A stretch of DNA of 39,835 nucleotides, from NCBI GenBank assembly GCA_958434805.1, contig CAUBDX010000028.1, positions 1-39,835 on the forward strand. The letters run 5' to 3'. Below, one piece after another: positions 22,999 to 32,954 of this stretch; position 1 is the first letter of the stretch; each line of letters opens with the position of its first letter. Source of the stretch: an uncultured Phocaeicola sp. Its GTDB lineage: Bacteria; Bacteroidota; Bacteroidia; Bacteroidales; Bacteroidaceae. Below the pieces are notes generated by a model, which saw nothing but the letters and a program-made list of their open reading frames with translations, was not told the origin of the DNA and searched no databases. Made by a program: the position numbers and the translations under genes.

Positions 22999-23570
22999 AT
23001 AAGAATTTCATGTACGGCGTCGGTGCCGTGAAATACAAGGACTTTGTGGTGGGTTACATAGAGAAGAATTCGTTTGACATGGGCGGGCAGAAACCCGAAT
23101 CCGCCAAAATCGAGGCGGAGCAGGTGCCGGGAACCCCGGTGCTTATCATTCCCCAGTCGAATGGCAGCATCGCCCCCACGTTCAACGTTATCCAGCTGAA
23201 CTACGAAAACCTGCATAGCTTGCTGGGTGGTACCATGCACTACAAGGAAGAGGACTCGGAAAAGAAAACCCCGATTGGTTGGACGGCCCCGACGGCAGCC
23301 GTGTTGCTGACCGGTCCGTGGGAAATAGCCCTTGTTTCGGGGCAGAGCATCCTGATTCCCAATGGCACGCTACTTTCCAATCTCGGCGGCAAGCTGACCC
23401 TGACAGAAACGGCGAAAATCGAATGCACGCTGGAAGTGGCCATGCCGGAAGACGGCTCCCAGCCCTATGGCGTATTCAATACGGATTCTATCCCGGAAGA
23501 GTGGAAACAGTATAAACTGCCTTCTGCTGAATCTGCCGCTGCTGCTTCCACTAACCCGGCCGAGGAGTAG
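22995..23570 (+). CDS. Major tail tube protein
   Basis: A 191-residue protein beginning 'MNKNFMYGVGAVKYKDFVVGYIEKNSFDMGG', the strand-rich start usual for siphovirus tail tube proteins, with an Ala/Thr-rich C-terminus. It stands directly before the frameshifted tail chaperone genes and the tape measure gene, the standard position. No fibre or Ig-like appendage is present. The start at 22995 is favoured by the ATGA overlap with the spanin gene. Confidence 0.8.
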   Translation: MNKNFMYGVGAVKYKDFVVGYIEKNSFDMGGQKPESAKIEAEQVPGTPVLIIPQSNGSIAPTFNVIQLNYENLHSLLGGTMHYKEEDSEKKTPIGWTAPTAAVLLTGPWEIALVSGQSILIPNGTLLSNLGGKLTLTETAKIECTLEVAMPEDGSQPYGVFNTDSIPEEWKQYKLPSAESAAAASTNPAEE

Positions 23571-23573
23571 CGT

Positions 23574-24065
23574 ATGGACGAAGCTGTCATCAAGCAGATC
23601 CAGCGTGAGGGTGCGGACGCGCTGCTGGATATCGGTGTGAGCGTCCCGCTGAAAGCGTTTCATATCCCTTTCAGGAAATCCCCGCTGGAGCTGCGCGTGA
23701 CCATGAGGCGGCCTTATATGTCCGGTCAGATTCTTTTTGCCCGGACATATTTGTCGATGGGGATCACCAGTGAGGAGATGTGGGGGTTCAGCAAGGAGGA
23801 GGAAATGCAGTTTCTGGCCTCTCACGGCAAGGCGGTGAGCCGTATGGTGGCCTATACCCTTTGTCGTGGTCCTTTCAGCCGCCGCGTGCTTTTGCGCCCG
23901 GTGGCATGGCTCATAAGGAACTTCATGGAACAGCGTTATCTGGTGGGTGCGATCAAGCGTTTTGTCAGCCTGATGGGTACCGACCCTTTTATACCTATTA
24001 TCAGATCAGCCGAGCGGACGAATCCGATGAGCTTGAGACTGAGCCAAAGAAAGAAGGGGAGTTAA
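23574..24065 (+). CDS. Tail assembly chaperone, short form (gpG-like)
   Basis: A 163-residue product of normal zero-frame translation. It acts with the frameshifted longer form to load tail tube subunits on the tape measure protein and is not part of the virion. The first 139 residues are compact and helical. After the slippery site at 23984-23990 the remaining 24 residues (IPIIRSAERT...QRKKGS) are basic and unlike a folded domain, as expected if the -1 product is the conserved one. Confidence 0.8.
   Translation: MDEAVIKQIQREGADALLDIGVSVPLKAFHIPFRKSPLELRVTMRRPYMSGQILFARTYLSMGITSEEMWGFSKEEEMQFLASHGKAVSRMVAYTLCRGPFSRRVLLRPVAWLIRNFMEQRYLVGAIKRFVSLMGTDPFIPIIRSAERTNPMSLRLSQRKKGS
23984..23990 (+). 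promoter_or_regulatory. Programmed -1 frameshift site CCCTTTT
   Basis: The heptamer fits X XXY YYZ exactly in the zero frame (C CCT TTT). After a -1 slip the reading continues as P-F-YTYYQISRADESDE into the downstream frame, open to 24304. A downstream stimulatory structure was not worked out. Confidence 0.8.
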
Positions 24066-24304
24066 AGAGCCGTTATGAAGGCTCCCATAGCCCTTTCGGT
24101 TTTGTGTGGCAGATTGCCAGTGCCACCGGCTGGAGCGTGGACTATATACTGAACAAGGTGAATTACCAGACCCTGATCATGATGCTTAGTGACGCTCCCC
24201 GGTATGTCCGTGACAAGTCCGGATCTTCCGGTCCTGCGGATGAGCGGAGCGCCGAGGATGAAGCGGATGGAATAGTAGGATTTTTTCAAAGCAAGCTAAA
24301 ATAG
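23990..24304 (+). CDS. Tail assembly chaperone, C-terminal part reached by -1 frameshift (gpGT-like)
   Basis: No independent start is convincing. The frame is entered from 23574-23990 by slipping at CCCTTTT, giving a fusion of about 243 residues. The added part contains a conserved-looking 'SPFGFVWQIASATGWSVDYILNKVNYQTLIMML' helix pair and an acidic tail. It ends one base before the tape measure start. The two-product arrangement from one gene is the rule in long-tailed phages. Open reading upstream to about 23780 in this frame is low-complexity Gly/Arg-rich text and is taken as shadow. Confidence 0.8.
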   Translation, partial: YTYYQISRADESDELETEPKKEGELKSRYEGSHSPFGFVWQIASATGWSVDYILNKVNYQTLIMMLSDAPRYVRDKSGSSGPADERSAEDEADGIVGFFQSKLK

Positions 24305-27300
24305 ATGAAACCGGTACAAATAGAATTCCTTATGGTGGACCATTTGAGCGCCCGTCTTGACAAGGCCGTGGGCAAGATCGAGCGGATGTCCCAGCAGGCA
24401 TCGTCCGCCAACAGACAGATCCGGGAACTTGACAGGAGCGGTTCCCTGTTGAACAACACCGTCGGCAAGCTGGCAGCCGCCTTTACTATCAAGGAGCTGG
24501 TGTCGAACATCACCAAGGTACGCGGCGAGTTCCAGCAGCTGGAGGTGTCGTTTCAGACCATGCTCGGCAGTGCGGAGAAGGCCGACACCCTGATGCAGCA
24601 GTTGGTACATACGGCCGCGACCACTCCTTTCGGCCTGGAGGATGTCGCGCAGGGTGCCAAGCAGCTTCTTGCCTACGGGTTTGAAGCGGAGAAAGTGAAC
24701 GAGACGCTGATCCGCTTGGGTGACATCGCTGCCGGACTTTCCATCCCTTTGAACGATCTGGTCTATCTTTACGGCACCACCATGTCCCAGGGACGGCTTT
24801 ATACACAGGACCTGAACCAGTTCACCGGCCGGGGCATCCCTATGATCGCCGAACTGGCCAAGCAGTTCGGCGTGGCTGAAAGCAAGGTGAAGGAGCTTGT
24901 GGAGGAAGGCAAGGTCGGTTTTCCCGAAGTGCAGAAGGTCATAGAGAGCCTGACGGACGAGGGCGGAAAATTCGGTGGTCTGATGGAGGCACAATCCAAA
25001 ACGATAACCGGACAGATCTCCAATATAGAGGATGCCGTTTCAATGATGTTCAATGAAATCGGGCAGCAGTCGGAAGGTGTCATCAACACCACGCTTTCCG
25101 GTGTTTCCTACATGGTGGAGCATTACGAACGTTTCGGCCGTATCCTGCTCGGGCTTGTCGGCACGTATGGTGTGTACCGGACCGCCGTCATGACAGTCAC
25201 GGCCGTGAAAGGCTGGGCGGTGGCTGCGGAGGCGTTGCATTACAACTGGCTCCTGCTGGTTGAGAAAGCGCAGAAGATGCTCAACCGGACCATGCTTTCC
25301 AATCCCTATGTGCTGGTTGCGACCCTGCTTGCCGGTGTTGCCGTGGCACTGATCTCCATGAAGACGGAAACCGAACGTTTGCAGGAATCCGAGGAAAGGT
25401 ATCAGCAGCAGAAGCAGAAAACCATAGAGGCCGAGGAAGAGCACAGGCGCAAAATAGAGGAGCTGTGTTCCATTGCCGGGGATGAAGCCGTGTCCACGGA
25501 TGCCCGGCGTGAGGCGCTAAACAAGCTGGAACAGAAATATCCGGATATATTCTCCAAATACGACACCGAGTATGAGAAACTGAAGAATATCAAGAAAATC
25601 AAGGAAGAGATAGCCCGATTGGAAGCCGGTGAGTCCATATCCAATCCCGCCAATGAATTGAAACGTGTGGATGACAGGATAAAAGAACTTGAAGGCAAGA
25701 CCCGGTTGGCAACCGAATATTACCAGGACAGCTACGGGCGGCAAAGAGCCCGATATGTCCAGAAATCCGCACGTTCAAGGGATGAGGAGGCAGAGCTTCA
25801 GAATCTGTACGGAAAACGCAAGAGCCTGAACGGACAAATCCGCAAGGACGAGGTAAATGCCTATTTCGAAAACCTGACCGGTGTGAGTAACGAGACCCTT
25901 GCACAGCAGATAAAGCAGCGTAGAACCCTGCTTGCCCGGATGTCTGTCCAGGAGAAGGAATACGGAAAGATTACGCAGGGTGACGAAAATCTTACCGGAA
26001 CTTATTCCCGTGACGAACTGAAGTATCAGCTGAACAAACTGGTTTCGGAACAAAACCGGCGTAACCTGCCCACGGATTCAAGCACTGACTGGGTGGCTGC
26101 GGCAAAAGAGAAATACCAGGACGCGCTCAAGGCTTATAACGCCTTTCTTCAGGAAACGTCCAACAGCCTTTCCCGTGAGGAGTTTGAGAAGAAGGCGAAA
26201 GAACTGAAGGATGCCGTCGATACCGCCAAAAAGGAGTACGACAAGGTCAAGCCCGGTGAGGATAAGGATTCCGAGGCCGAACGGAAGAAGGCGGACAAGG
26301 CGGAGAAGGAAGCCCAACGCCGCAAACAGGTTTCTGAAAAGCTGGGCCAGGAACTCGTCGGGCTGCAAAGGAAGAATGACGAGGCGGAGATTGAGATGAT
26401 GACCGAGGGGCTGGAGAAGAAGCTGCGCCAGATAGACAATGAATACCAGGCACGCAAGGATGAAATAGCCAAGCAGGAAGCCGGTTGGAAACGTGACAAC
26501 GCGAAAGCGGGGCAGTCCGGTTCGCTGTCGGAAGATCAGCAGTCCGAAATAGACAAGGCCCGTGAGTTGAACGAGTCCGGCCGACAGAAAAAAATAGCGG
26601 AAGCTTATCGGGAAGAGTTCGGAGTGATGCAGGAATATTTGCAGGCCTACGGCACCTTCCAGCAGAAGAAACTCGCCATCGCGACCGAATATGCGGAAAA
26701 GATACAAAAGACGACATCCGGCAGCGAGAAGCTCTCTCTCGGTGTTGAACGTGACAGCAAACTTGCCGGCATCGAAGTGCAGGAACTGAAAGCCCGTATT
26801 GACTGGGGTACTGTCTTCGGTGAATTCGGCGGGATGTTTTCCGATATGATAAAGCCTGTATTGGCGGATGCCAGAAAATACATGCTCACTGACGAGTTCC
26901 GAAATGCCGACCATGCCAGTCAGGACGCGCTTGTCTCTGCCGTCCAGCAGATGGAGAGGGCTTTGGGCGGTTCCGGCAAGGTCAGTTTCAAGAAACTGGG
27001 TGCCGAGGTTACTGCCTACCAGAAAGCCCTTTCAGACCTGAAGGAGGCACAGGCGGTGTATGCGGACACCTATACGGCGCTCATTGCCGCCCAGAAATCA
27101 TACATTGAGGCGCAACAGTCCGGAACCGAACAGGAGAAGGAGTCCGCCCGGCAAGCCCTGGAAACGGCGCAGGCTAATGCCGATGCCGCGAGTGAGAATA
27201 TAAACGCCTTGCAGGAAACGGCTGACAGTGCCCGGCAGTCCCTCTCGAATACTGCCTCCGGTCTGAAGACCAGTATGGAGAATGTGAGGGACGGATTGCA

Positions 27301-28696
27301 GCAGATTGCCTCCGGCAGTATCAGCGGGGCGTATAATGGCCTGATCACACTCGGCAAAGGTGCCAAGGAAGTGGACGGCAAACTGGGCGAGGCTTTCGGA
27401 AAGGTTTCCGAAACACTTGAGGATGTGCCTGTTGTCGGCTGGATTGTAAGTATTATAGACCTTTTCAAGGATGGTTTGAGTGTGGTCATCGGTGGCCTGC
27501 TCGACGCGGTGTTCAATGCCGTGAGCGGTATTCTTGACGATGTGCTTTCCGGTGATCTTTTTGTGACTATCGGAAAATCGCTGCTTTCCGGTGTGGGCAA
27601 GATATTCGACGCATTGACCTGGGGCGGATTTTCCTCCTGGACGACTTCAAGCAATGCCAAAGAGGTCCAGGAAACCATCGACCGGCTGACCGAGCGTAAC
27701 GAGACCTTGCAGACGGCTATCGAGGACCTGACGGAGGAGATCAAGGCGAGCAAGGGTACAAAGTCCGTGGCCGCCTACCGGGATGCCTACAGGCTCCAGC
27801 AGGAGACGAACTCGAACTATCTGGACATGGCCATGTCGCAGGCCGGCTATCACGGTTCGCATCACAGCTGGAATTATTACTGGGGCGGTTTCTCACAGGA
27901 ACAGATTGACCGTTTGAGCGGTCAGATCGGGCGTAGCTGGAACGGTGACATCTGGAACCTAAGTCCGGAGGAGATGAAGAAGTTGCGCAGTAACGTGGAC
28001 ATGTGGACGCAGATCCAGGATACCGGCAAGGGCGGATATGGAGGTCGTCTGACCGAGAAGCTGGATGACTACATCGACCAGGCGGGCAAGCTGGAGGAAC
28101 TTACCGACCAGCTGTATGAAGGTCTCACCGGTATTTCCTTTGACAGCATGTACAGCAGTTTCGTGGATAACCTGATGGATATGAAGTATGATGCCGCAGC
28201 CGCGGCGGAGGACATATCCGAGTATTTCATGCGTGCGATGCTGTCAAACAAGATCGGTGAGCTGTATTCCGACAAGCTGAAAGGCTGGTGGGAGAAATTC
28301 GGCAAGGCGATGGAAGACAATGACCTTACAGAAGCCGAGCGTAAGGCTCTCCAGGACGAGTACATGAAGTATGTCGAGGAAGCCGTCGCTCTTCGTGACA
28401 ATCTTGCCGCGGCCACCGGGTACGATAACTCGGGCGGTACGAGCCAGAGCGCCAAAACCGGCGGTTTTTCAGCCATGACACAGGACCAGGGTACAAAACT
28501 GGACGGCATGTTCACCAGCGGGTTGCAACACTGGTCGAGCATCGATGAGAAGATGGAGAGCGTCATCGACAAGATGAACACCGCCGAGGGGCATCTTGCC
28601 CGTATCGAGGAGAACACCGGCACGAGCGCGTCGCACCTTGGCAAAATAGAGGAAGAGATTCGTAAAATCAATCGTGACGGAGTAAAATGCAAATGA
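24305..28696 (+). CDS. Tape measure protein
   Basis: A 1463-residue protein that sets tail length and is ejected with the DNA. The N-terminal domain (about 60-240) matches the tape-measure family (EFQQLEVSFQTMLGSAEKADTL, ATTPFGLEDVAQGAKQLLAYG, GRGIPMIAELAKQFG). Two hydrophobic zones occur at about 275-350 and 1040-1085, likely membrane-active on entry. A very long Glu/Lys/Gln-rich coiled-coil fills about 350-900. The C-terminal part is Ser/Gly-rich. By the usual 0.15 nm per residue it would give a tail of roughly 200 nm. The start abuts the chaperone stop. Confidence 0.94.
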   Translation: MKPVQIEFLMVDHLSARLDKAVGKIERMSQQASSANRQIRELDRSGSLLNNTVGKLAAAFTIKELVSNITKVRGEFQQLEVSFQTMLGSAEKADTLMQQLVHTAATTPFGLEDVAQGAKQLLAYGFEAEKVNETLIRLGDIAAGLSIPLNDLVYLYGTTMSQGRLYTQDLNQFTGRGIPMIAELAKQFGVAESKVKELVEEGKVGFPEVQKVIESLTDEGGKFGGLMEAQSKTITGQISNIEDAVSMMFNEIGQQSEGVINTTLSGVSYMVEHYERFGRILLGLVGTYGVYRTAVMTVTAVKGWAVAAEALHYNWLLLVEKAQKMLNRTMLSNPYVLVATLLAGVAVALISMKTETERLQESEERYQQQKQKTIEAEEEHRRKIEELCSIAGDEAVSTDARREALNKLEQKYPDIFSKYDTEYEKLKNIKKIKEEIARLEAGESISNPANELKRVDDRIKELEGKTRLATEYYQDSYGRQRARYVQKSARSRDEEAELQNLYGKRKSLNGQIRKDEVNAYFENLTGVSNETLAQQIKQRRTLLARMSVQEKEYGKITQGDENLTGTYSRDELKYQLNKLVSEQNRRNLPTDSSTDWVAAAKEKYQDALKAYNAFLQETSNSLSREEFEKKAKELKDAVDTAKKEYDKVKPGEDKDSEAERKKADKAEKEAQRRKQVSEKLGQELVGLQRKNDEAEIEMMTEGLEKKLRQIDNEYQARKDEIAKQEAGWKRDNAKAGQSGSLSEDQQSEIDKARELNESGRQKKIAEAYREEFGVMQEYLQAYGTFQQKKLAIATEYAEKIQKTTSGSEKLSLGVERDSKLAGIEVQELKARIDWGTVFGEFGGMFSDMIKPVLADARKYMLTDEFRNADHASQDALVSAVQQMERALGGSGKVSFKKLGAEVTAYQKALSDLKEAQAVYADTYTALIAAQKSYIEAQQSGTEQEKESARQALETAQANADAASENINALQETADSARQSLSNTASGLKTSMENVRDGLQQIASGSISGAYNGLITLGKGAKEVDGKLGEAFGKVSETLEDVPVVGWIVSIIDLFKDGLSVVIGGLLDAVFNAVSGILDDVLSGDLFVTIGKSLLSGVGKIFDALTWGGFSSWTTSSNAKEVQETIDRLTERNETLQTAIEDLTEEIKASKGTKSVAAYRDAYRLQQETNSNYLDMAMSQAGYHGSHHSWNYYWGGFSQEQIDRLSGQIGRSWNGDIWNLSPEEMKKLRSNVDMWTQIQDTGKGGYGGRLTEKLDDYIDQAGKLEELTDQLYEGLTGISFDSMYSSFVDNLMDMKYDAAAAAEDISEYFMRAMLSNKIGELYSDKLKGWWEKFGKAMEDNDLTEAERKALQDEYMKYVEEAVALRDNLAAATGYDNSGGTSQSAKTGGFSAMTQDQGTKLDGMFTSGLQHWSSIDEKMESVIDKMNTAEGHLARIEENTGTSASHLGKIEEEIRKINRDGVKCK

Positions 28697-28697
28697 T

Positions 28698-29162
28698 ATG
28701 GAAAAGATATTAGGCGGTCTGGTACTTGTCAACGGTACCGACATCTGGAGCACATACGGGGTGTTCCTCGTTGAGGACAAGCGCGGCGGGATGGATAACC
28801 TGACCGCCATCCTGACCCCGAGCAAGACGAAAACGGATACGGCCGTGAATATCCGGGAGGAGGACGGGGAGAAATATTCCTCCGTGCTGACGCCCAGGAA
28901 CGAGGCCCGTGACGTGACGCTTCATTTCGCCCTGTTTGGCAAAACGCAGGCCGGCTGGCTGAAGAAGTATTTCGAGTTCATCAATTTCCTGAAGAAAGGC
29001 CGTGACGGGTGGCTTGAGATTTCCTTTCCCCAACTTGCCCTGACTCTCCGTGTGAAATATACGGATTGCAGCAAGTTCCAGCCTCTGACCTATCTCTGGA
29101 AGGAAGGCGTGCACGCCGGCAAGTTCAAGGTGAAGTTCCGGGAACCTGTCCCGGTCATATAA
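28698..29162 (+). CDS. Distal tail (Dit-like) protein
   Basis: A 154-residue protein with beta-rich sequence and a DVTLHFALFGKTQAGWLKKYFEFINFLKK segment common in distal-tail/hub ring proteins. It is placed directly between the tape measure and the tail hub genes, where Dit is always found. Its length is shorter than many Dit proteins, so only the ring domain is present and no carbohydrate-binding insertion is seen. It overlaps nothing and starts one base after the tape measure stop. Confidence 0.75.
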   Translation: MEKILGGLVLVNGTDIWSTYGVFLVEDKRGGMDNLTAILTPSKTKTDTAVNIREEDGEKYSSVLTPRNEARDVTLHFALFGKTQAGWLKKYFEFINFLKKGRDGWLEISFPQLALTLRVKYTDCSKFQPLTYLWKEGVHAGKFKVKFREPVPVI

Positions 29163-29167
29163 ATGTG

Positions 29168-29185
29168 ATTCAAACCCTATTCAAA
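29168..29185 (+). repeat. Paired ATTCAAA motif before the tail hub gene
   Basis: ATTCAAA-CCCT-ATTCAAA, an 11-base-period pair like that at 7007-7024, lies in the 46-base gap before the ATG at 29209. Function unknown. Confidence 0.45.
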
Positions 29186-29208
29186 CGACGTTTAAATAAG
29201 ATACAGAC

Positions 29209-32200
29209 ATGCTGACCATCTATGACAGCAACGGCAACAGACGGACCGATATAGAGGCGGGTGACAGCTCCACCCAGGTGAAGGAGGTACAGGGTGACAA
29301 TGTCCTGACACTCTCTTTCACGCATTACGAATATATCGCCCTGGACGTGAATGACCGGGTGGACTTTGAGGGTGAGCGCTACTGGCTGACCGAACGGTAC
29401 GCCCCGAAGCAGAAGAGCGGCCAGGAGTGGGTATATGATTTGAAGTTTTACGGCATCGAGAGCCTGGTGAGACGTTTTCTTGTGCTGGAGACCACCGACG
29501 GGAACACCGAGCCTGTGTTCACACTGACAGCGACTCCGCGTGAACACGTGGCCATGATCGTGAAGTGTATCAATGACGGAATGAACCACACCACCGACTG
29601 GAAAGTGGGGCGGGTGGACGGTACGGACCTTATCGTCATCGATTACGAGGGGAAGTACTGCAACGAAGCCCTGAAAGAGATAGCCGAAGCGGTCGGCGGG
29701 CAGGCTGAATGGTGGGTGGAAGGCCAGACCGTGAACGTGTGCCGGTGTGAGCATGGCGAGGAAATAACGCTGGGCTACGGGAAGGGACTGACCGGAATCG
29801 AACGCGACACGACGGGTACCGACAATTTTTATACCCGGTTGTTTCCGGTAGGCAGCACGCGGAACATAGATCCGTCAAAATACGGGCATAGCCGCCTGAT
29901 GCTTCCGGGGGGCAGGCAATATGTCGAGATACATACGGAGGAGTACGGCATCTATGACCGTTACGAGCAAGACGCCTTCAGCGGCATTTATCCCCGCAGG
30001 ATCGGGGCTGTCAGCAGTGTGCGCAGCGAAGATGTGAAAGATGACGACGGCAACCCTTTCACGGTCTATTATTTCAGGGACGACAGCCTGAACTTCGATC
30101 CGAACGATTACGAGCTGCCCGACGAGACCAAACGTGTATCGTTCCAGGACGGTGACCTTTCCGGACTGGGGCAGGGTGAGGACCACTATTTCGAGGTGAA
30201 TTTCAACAGTGCCACCCGTGAGTTCGAGATTATTACGATATGGCCCTATGATGATGACACGCAACTCCCCGGCGGCAAACTTGTCCCGAAATCCGGTGAC
30301 CGTTATATTCTCTGGAATATCCGTATGCCGGACGAATATTACCCGCTTGCCGAGGAGGAGTTTCTTACGGCGGTGGAACAGTTCAATACCGAATGCTGGC
30401 AGGATCTTGCCGTTTACAAGGCCCCGACCGACCATGTGTGGATTGAGGAGAACGGTGTTTCCCTGTCCGTAGGCCGCCGTGTGAGACTTGAAAGCGAGGA
30501 GTATTTCCCCGAAACCGGTTATCGCAGCAGCCGTATCACGAAAATTACCCGGAAGGTGAACCAACCCGGGGAGATGGACATCGAGATCAGCGATGCCCTG
30601 CATAGTGGTGCGTTTGAACGGGTGAATGACAGTATCGGGGAACTGAAAAACTATACGAAGTCAAAGGCGGAGGGTGCCGCGCTTCCTGACATTATCCGTA
30701 GCTGGGACAAGACACTGCCTACGGACAACAATCTTTTTTCCGCGCGGAGAAGCCAGGCGGAACACATCAGCAAAAAAAAGAATGACCGTGCAAAGGGGAA
30801 GATCACCTTCGAAGCGGGAGCCTCTTTCGGACAGGAGGATAATGCGGGTATTGATGACAAGGGCAATGCCGGGCTGCTGACCCTTGTCGTGCGTGAGCTT
30901 CTTCGCAGTCCGAAATTCGTGGACGGTCTTTTCGGTGAGGGCTGGCGGCTCTGGATGGAGGACGCTTTGTCCCATCTGACCATCGACAAGCTGACGGTAC
31001 GCCAGGTCATGGTAGTATTGGAGATGCTTATCGAGAAGGTACGCAGCGTCGGCGGCCAGCTTTGTGTCAGTGCCGCCAACGGGAAAATAAAGACCGCTGT
31101 TCTTGAGGGCGGTTACTGGAGGATCACCTTCGAGCAGGAGAACACTTTCGTGGCCCATGACCTCATGCGCTGCCAGACCTTCAGCGGCGGGAATTTGAAA
31201 AGCTATTGGGTTGAGGTGGCCGGCGTGGAGGGTGGTTCCATCCTCGTGGGCGAGGACGAGTTCGGCGCTTCCCTTCCGGAGGCTGGTGACGAGTGCGTGC
31301 TGATGGGCAACACGGAGAATCCGTTGCGCCAGAACCTGATCCTGATCTCCGCCACCGAGGACGGGCAGCCCCGTGTGGACGTGATGGACGTGGTGAAGGC
31401 GAAGAACTTCACCGGCTGCCTGCGTGCCCGTCTGGGCAACCTTGACGGTATCAGTGACGACTGGTTCCCTTCAGACAACCAGCCTCACGGTGATGGCCTG
31501 TACAGCGACAACGCCTACCTGCGTGGTACGTTCCTTCTGGTAACGGGCGAGGATATCAAGACGAAGTTCGAGATAGTCGAGGGGAAAATCGTCAGTTCCG
31601 TCACCGCCCTGCGGAATGACTTCGCCACCGAGCGCGGCTACCTGAATAACCCCGCCTTTGATGACGGCCTTATGAAGTGGAACACGGAGAACGAGACCGT
31701 GTTCTTCCTTGTGGGCAACCGGTGGATCTGGGCGAACGGTAACGTCTTGACGAGGAAGGGTGACAGCGCGAGCGTGACCGAGGATGACGGCCGTACGGTT
31801 GTCCGGATTCGTAACAAGTACATCCTCCAGAAACGTGAGAACCTGAAAAGTATTCCCTCCATGCCTGAAAATGACAGTGGGGAGAAGGAAGCCGTCCCGG
31901 TGTTCCTGACTTTCTTTTACCGCTGTGCCAAGGCCGGCACGCTGCGTGTGGAGTTTGTGGGTGTGGATAAGACAGGCTTTGCCAATTTCAACAGCATGGA
32001 GGTGGAGGAAGAACTGTCCGCGACCGACGGGTACGTACAGTACACCTGTAGCGGACTCTGGAACGGTACAGGTGATTTTAAATTGAGTTTTACCGGTGAT
32101 ATTTACCTGTATATGCTCATATTGAGCACCGACCGTGTGGAATCCCTGACACACCGTTATAAAACCCTTTTCGAGCAGTCGGAGCGTCTGGTAAAGATTT

Positions 32201-32943
32201 CGGCGGCGGTGTTCGACAAAGACGAGAACCTGCTGGAAGAGACCGGCCTGATGGTTACTTCCAAATATTCCGGGTTGTATGCCATTGACGGTGATGGAAA
32301 TTTGAAATCCCTTGTAGGTGTTGGGGGTGACGGCGTAAAAATCAAGGGCGATAATATCACTTTGGAGGGGCTTGTTACGGCTAATGATAATTTCAAGATT
32401 CTGGAAGACGGTAGTATTGAGACGCGCAACGCCAAGATTTACGGTACAGTGTATGCCTATGAGGGTAAAATCGGCGGTTTTACGATTGATTCCGGACGGT
32501 TGTACTGGAAAGCCGGTGATTATTTCGGCAATGATTCCCGCAGTCTGAAACTTGGTGTCTCACAAACGGACATGGAGGGTATTGTGGATGTGTCCTTTAA
32601 TGCCGCCACGCAGGGACGGTTCGGTGTCAAGGCCGTAGGCTCGAATCTGGGTGGTGCCGCTATCTATGCCTCCAGCAAGTCCTCTGGTCAGAGCTATCCT
32701 ATCAGTGCCAATACTTATGCCGGCTATTTTGACGGTGGTGTGCATGTGAACGGGGCGGTGTATTGTGGTGATATCCTGTCGAACAATTACGGTACGGGAT
32801 GGAGCCTGGCCAGCGATGGGACATACAGTTACCGAAAGGGTGTTTCAGGTACCTTCCAGTGGGCTGTAAAGAGTGATTTTATAACTTATAACTATACCCT
32901 TGAGGTTGTTAATGGAATTGTCGTTAAGATGACATATATCTAA
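29209..32943 (+). CDS. Tail hub / prophage endopeptidase-tail family protein (Tal-like)
   Basis: A 1244-residue protein. The first 400 residues or so resemble the prophage tail family that forms the hub and tip (strand-rich 'MLTIYDSNGNRRTDIEAGDSSTQVKEVQGDNVLTLSF', 'DRVDFEGERYWLTERYAPKQKSG', 'VKCINDGMNHTTDWKVG', 'EAVGGQAEWWVEG'). The middle has helical and beta domains (about 520-840). The C-terminal part (about 1050-1244) carries fibre-like repeats ('NDNFKILEDGSIETRNAKIYGTVYAYEGKIGGFTIDSG') ending in a beta-rich tip. It would position the fibre encoded next. I saw no clear catalytic triad, so a peptidase role is not claimed. Confidence 0.88.
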   Translation: MLTIYDSNGNRRTDIEAGDSSTQVKEVQGDNVLTLSFTHYEYIALDVNDRVDFEGERYWLTERYAPKQKSGQEWVYDLKFYGIESLVRRFLVLETTDGNTEPVFTLTATPREHVAMIVKCINDGMNHTTDWKVGRVDGTDLIVIDYEGKYCNEALKEIAEAVGGQAEWWVEGQTVNVCRCEHGEEITLGYGKGLTGIERDTTGTDNFYTRLFPVGSTRNIDPSKYGHSRLMLPGGRQYVEIHTEEYGIYDRYEQDAFSGIYPRRIGAVSSVRSEDVKDDDGNPFTVYYFRDDSLNFDPNDYELPDETKRVSFQDGDLSGLGQGEDHYFEVNFNSATREFEIITIWPYDDDTQLPGGKLVPKSGDRYILWNIRMPDEYYPLAEEEFLTAVEQFNTECWQDLAVYKAPTDHVWIEENGVSLSVGRRVRLESEEYFPETGYRSSRITKITRKVNQPGEMDIEISDALHSGAFERVNDSIGELKNYTKSKAEGAALPDIIRSWDKTLPTDNNLFSARRSQAEHISKKKNDRAKGKITFEAGASFGQEDNAGIDDKGNAGLLTLVVRELLRSPKFVDGLFGEGWRLWMEDALSHLTIDKLTVRQVMVVLEMLIEKVRSVGGQLCVSAANGKIKTAVLEGGYWRITFEQENTFVAHDLMRCQTFSGGNLKSYWVEVAGVEGGSILVGEDEFGASLPEAGDECVLMGNTENPLRQNLILISATEDGQPRVDVMDVVKAKNFTGCLRARLGNLDGISDDWFPSDNQPHGDGLYSDNAYLRGTFLLVTGEDIKTKFEIVEGKIVSSVTALRNDFATERGYLNNPAFDDGLMKWNTENETVFFLVGNRWIWANGNVLTRKGDSASVTEDDGRTVVRIRNKYILQKRENLKSIPSMPENDSGEKEAVPVFLTFFYRCAKAGTLRVEFVGVDKTGFANFNSMEVEEELSATDGYVQYTCSGLWNGTGDFKLSFTGDIYLYMLILSTDRVESLTHRYKTLFEQSERLVKISAAVFDKDENLLEETGLMVTSKYSGLYAIDGDGNLKSLVGVGGDGVKIKGDNITLEGLVTANDNFKILEDGSIETRNAKIYGTVYAYEGKIGGFTIDSGRLYWKAGDYFGNDSRSLKLGVSQTDMEGIVDVSFNAATQGRFGVKAVGSNLGGAAIYASSKSSGQSYPISANTYAGYFDGGVHVNGAVYCGDILSNNYGTGWSLASDGTYSYRKGVSGTFQWAVKSDFITYNYTLEVVNGIVVKMTYI

Positions 32944-32954
32944 AAATAAAGGAT

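Noticed and set aside
24030..24050. A-rich run GCCAAAGAAAGAAGG as an alternative frameshift site
   Set aside because: The zero-frame codons (CAA AGA AAG) do not place an X XXY YYZ heptamer there, and CCCTTTT at 23984 fits exactly.
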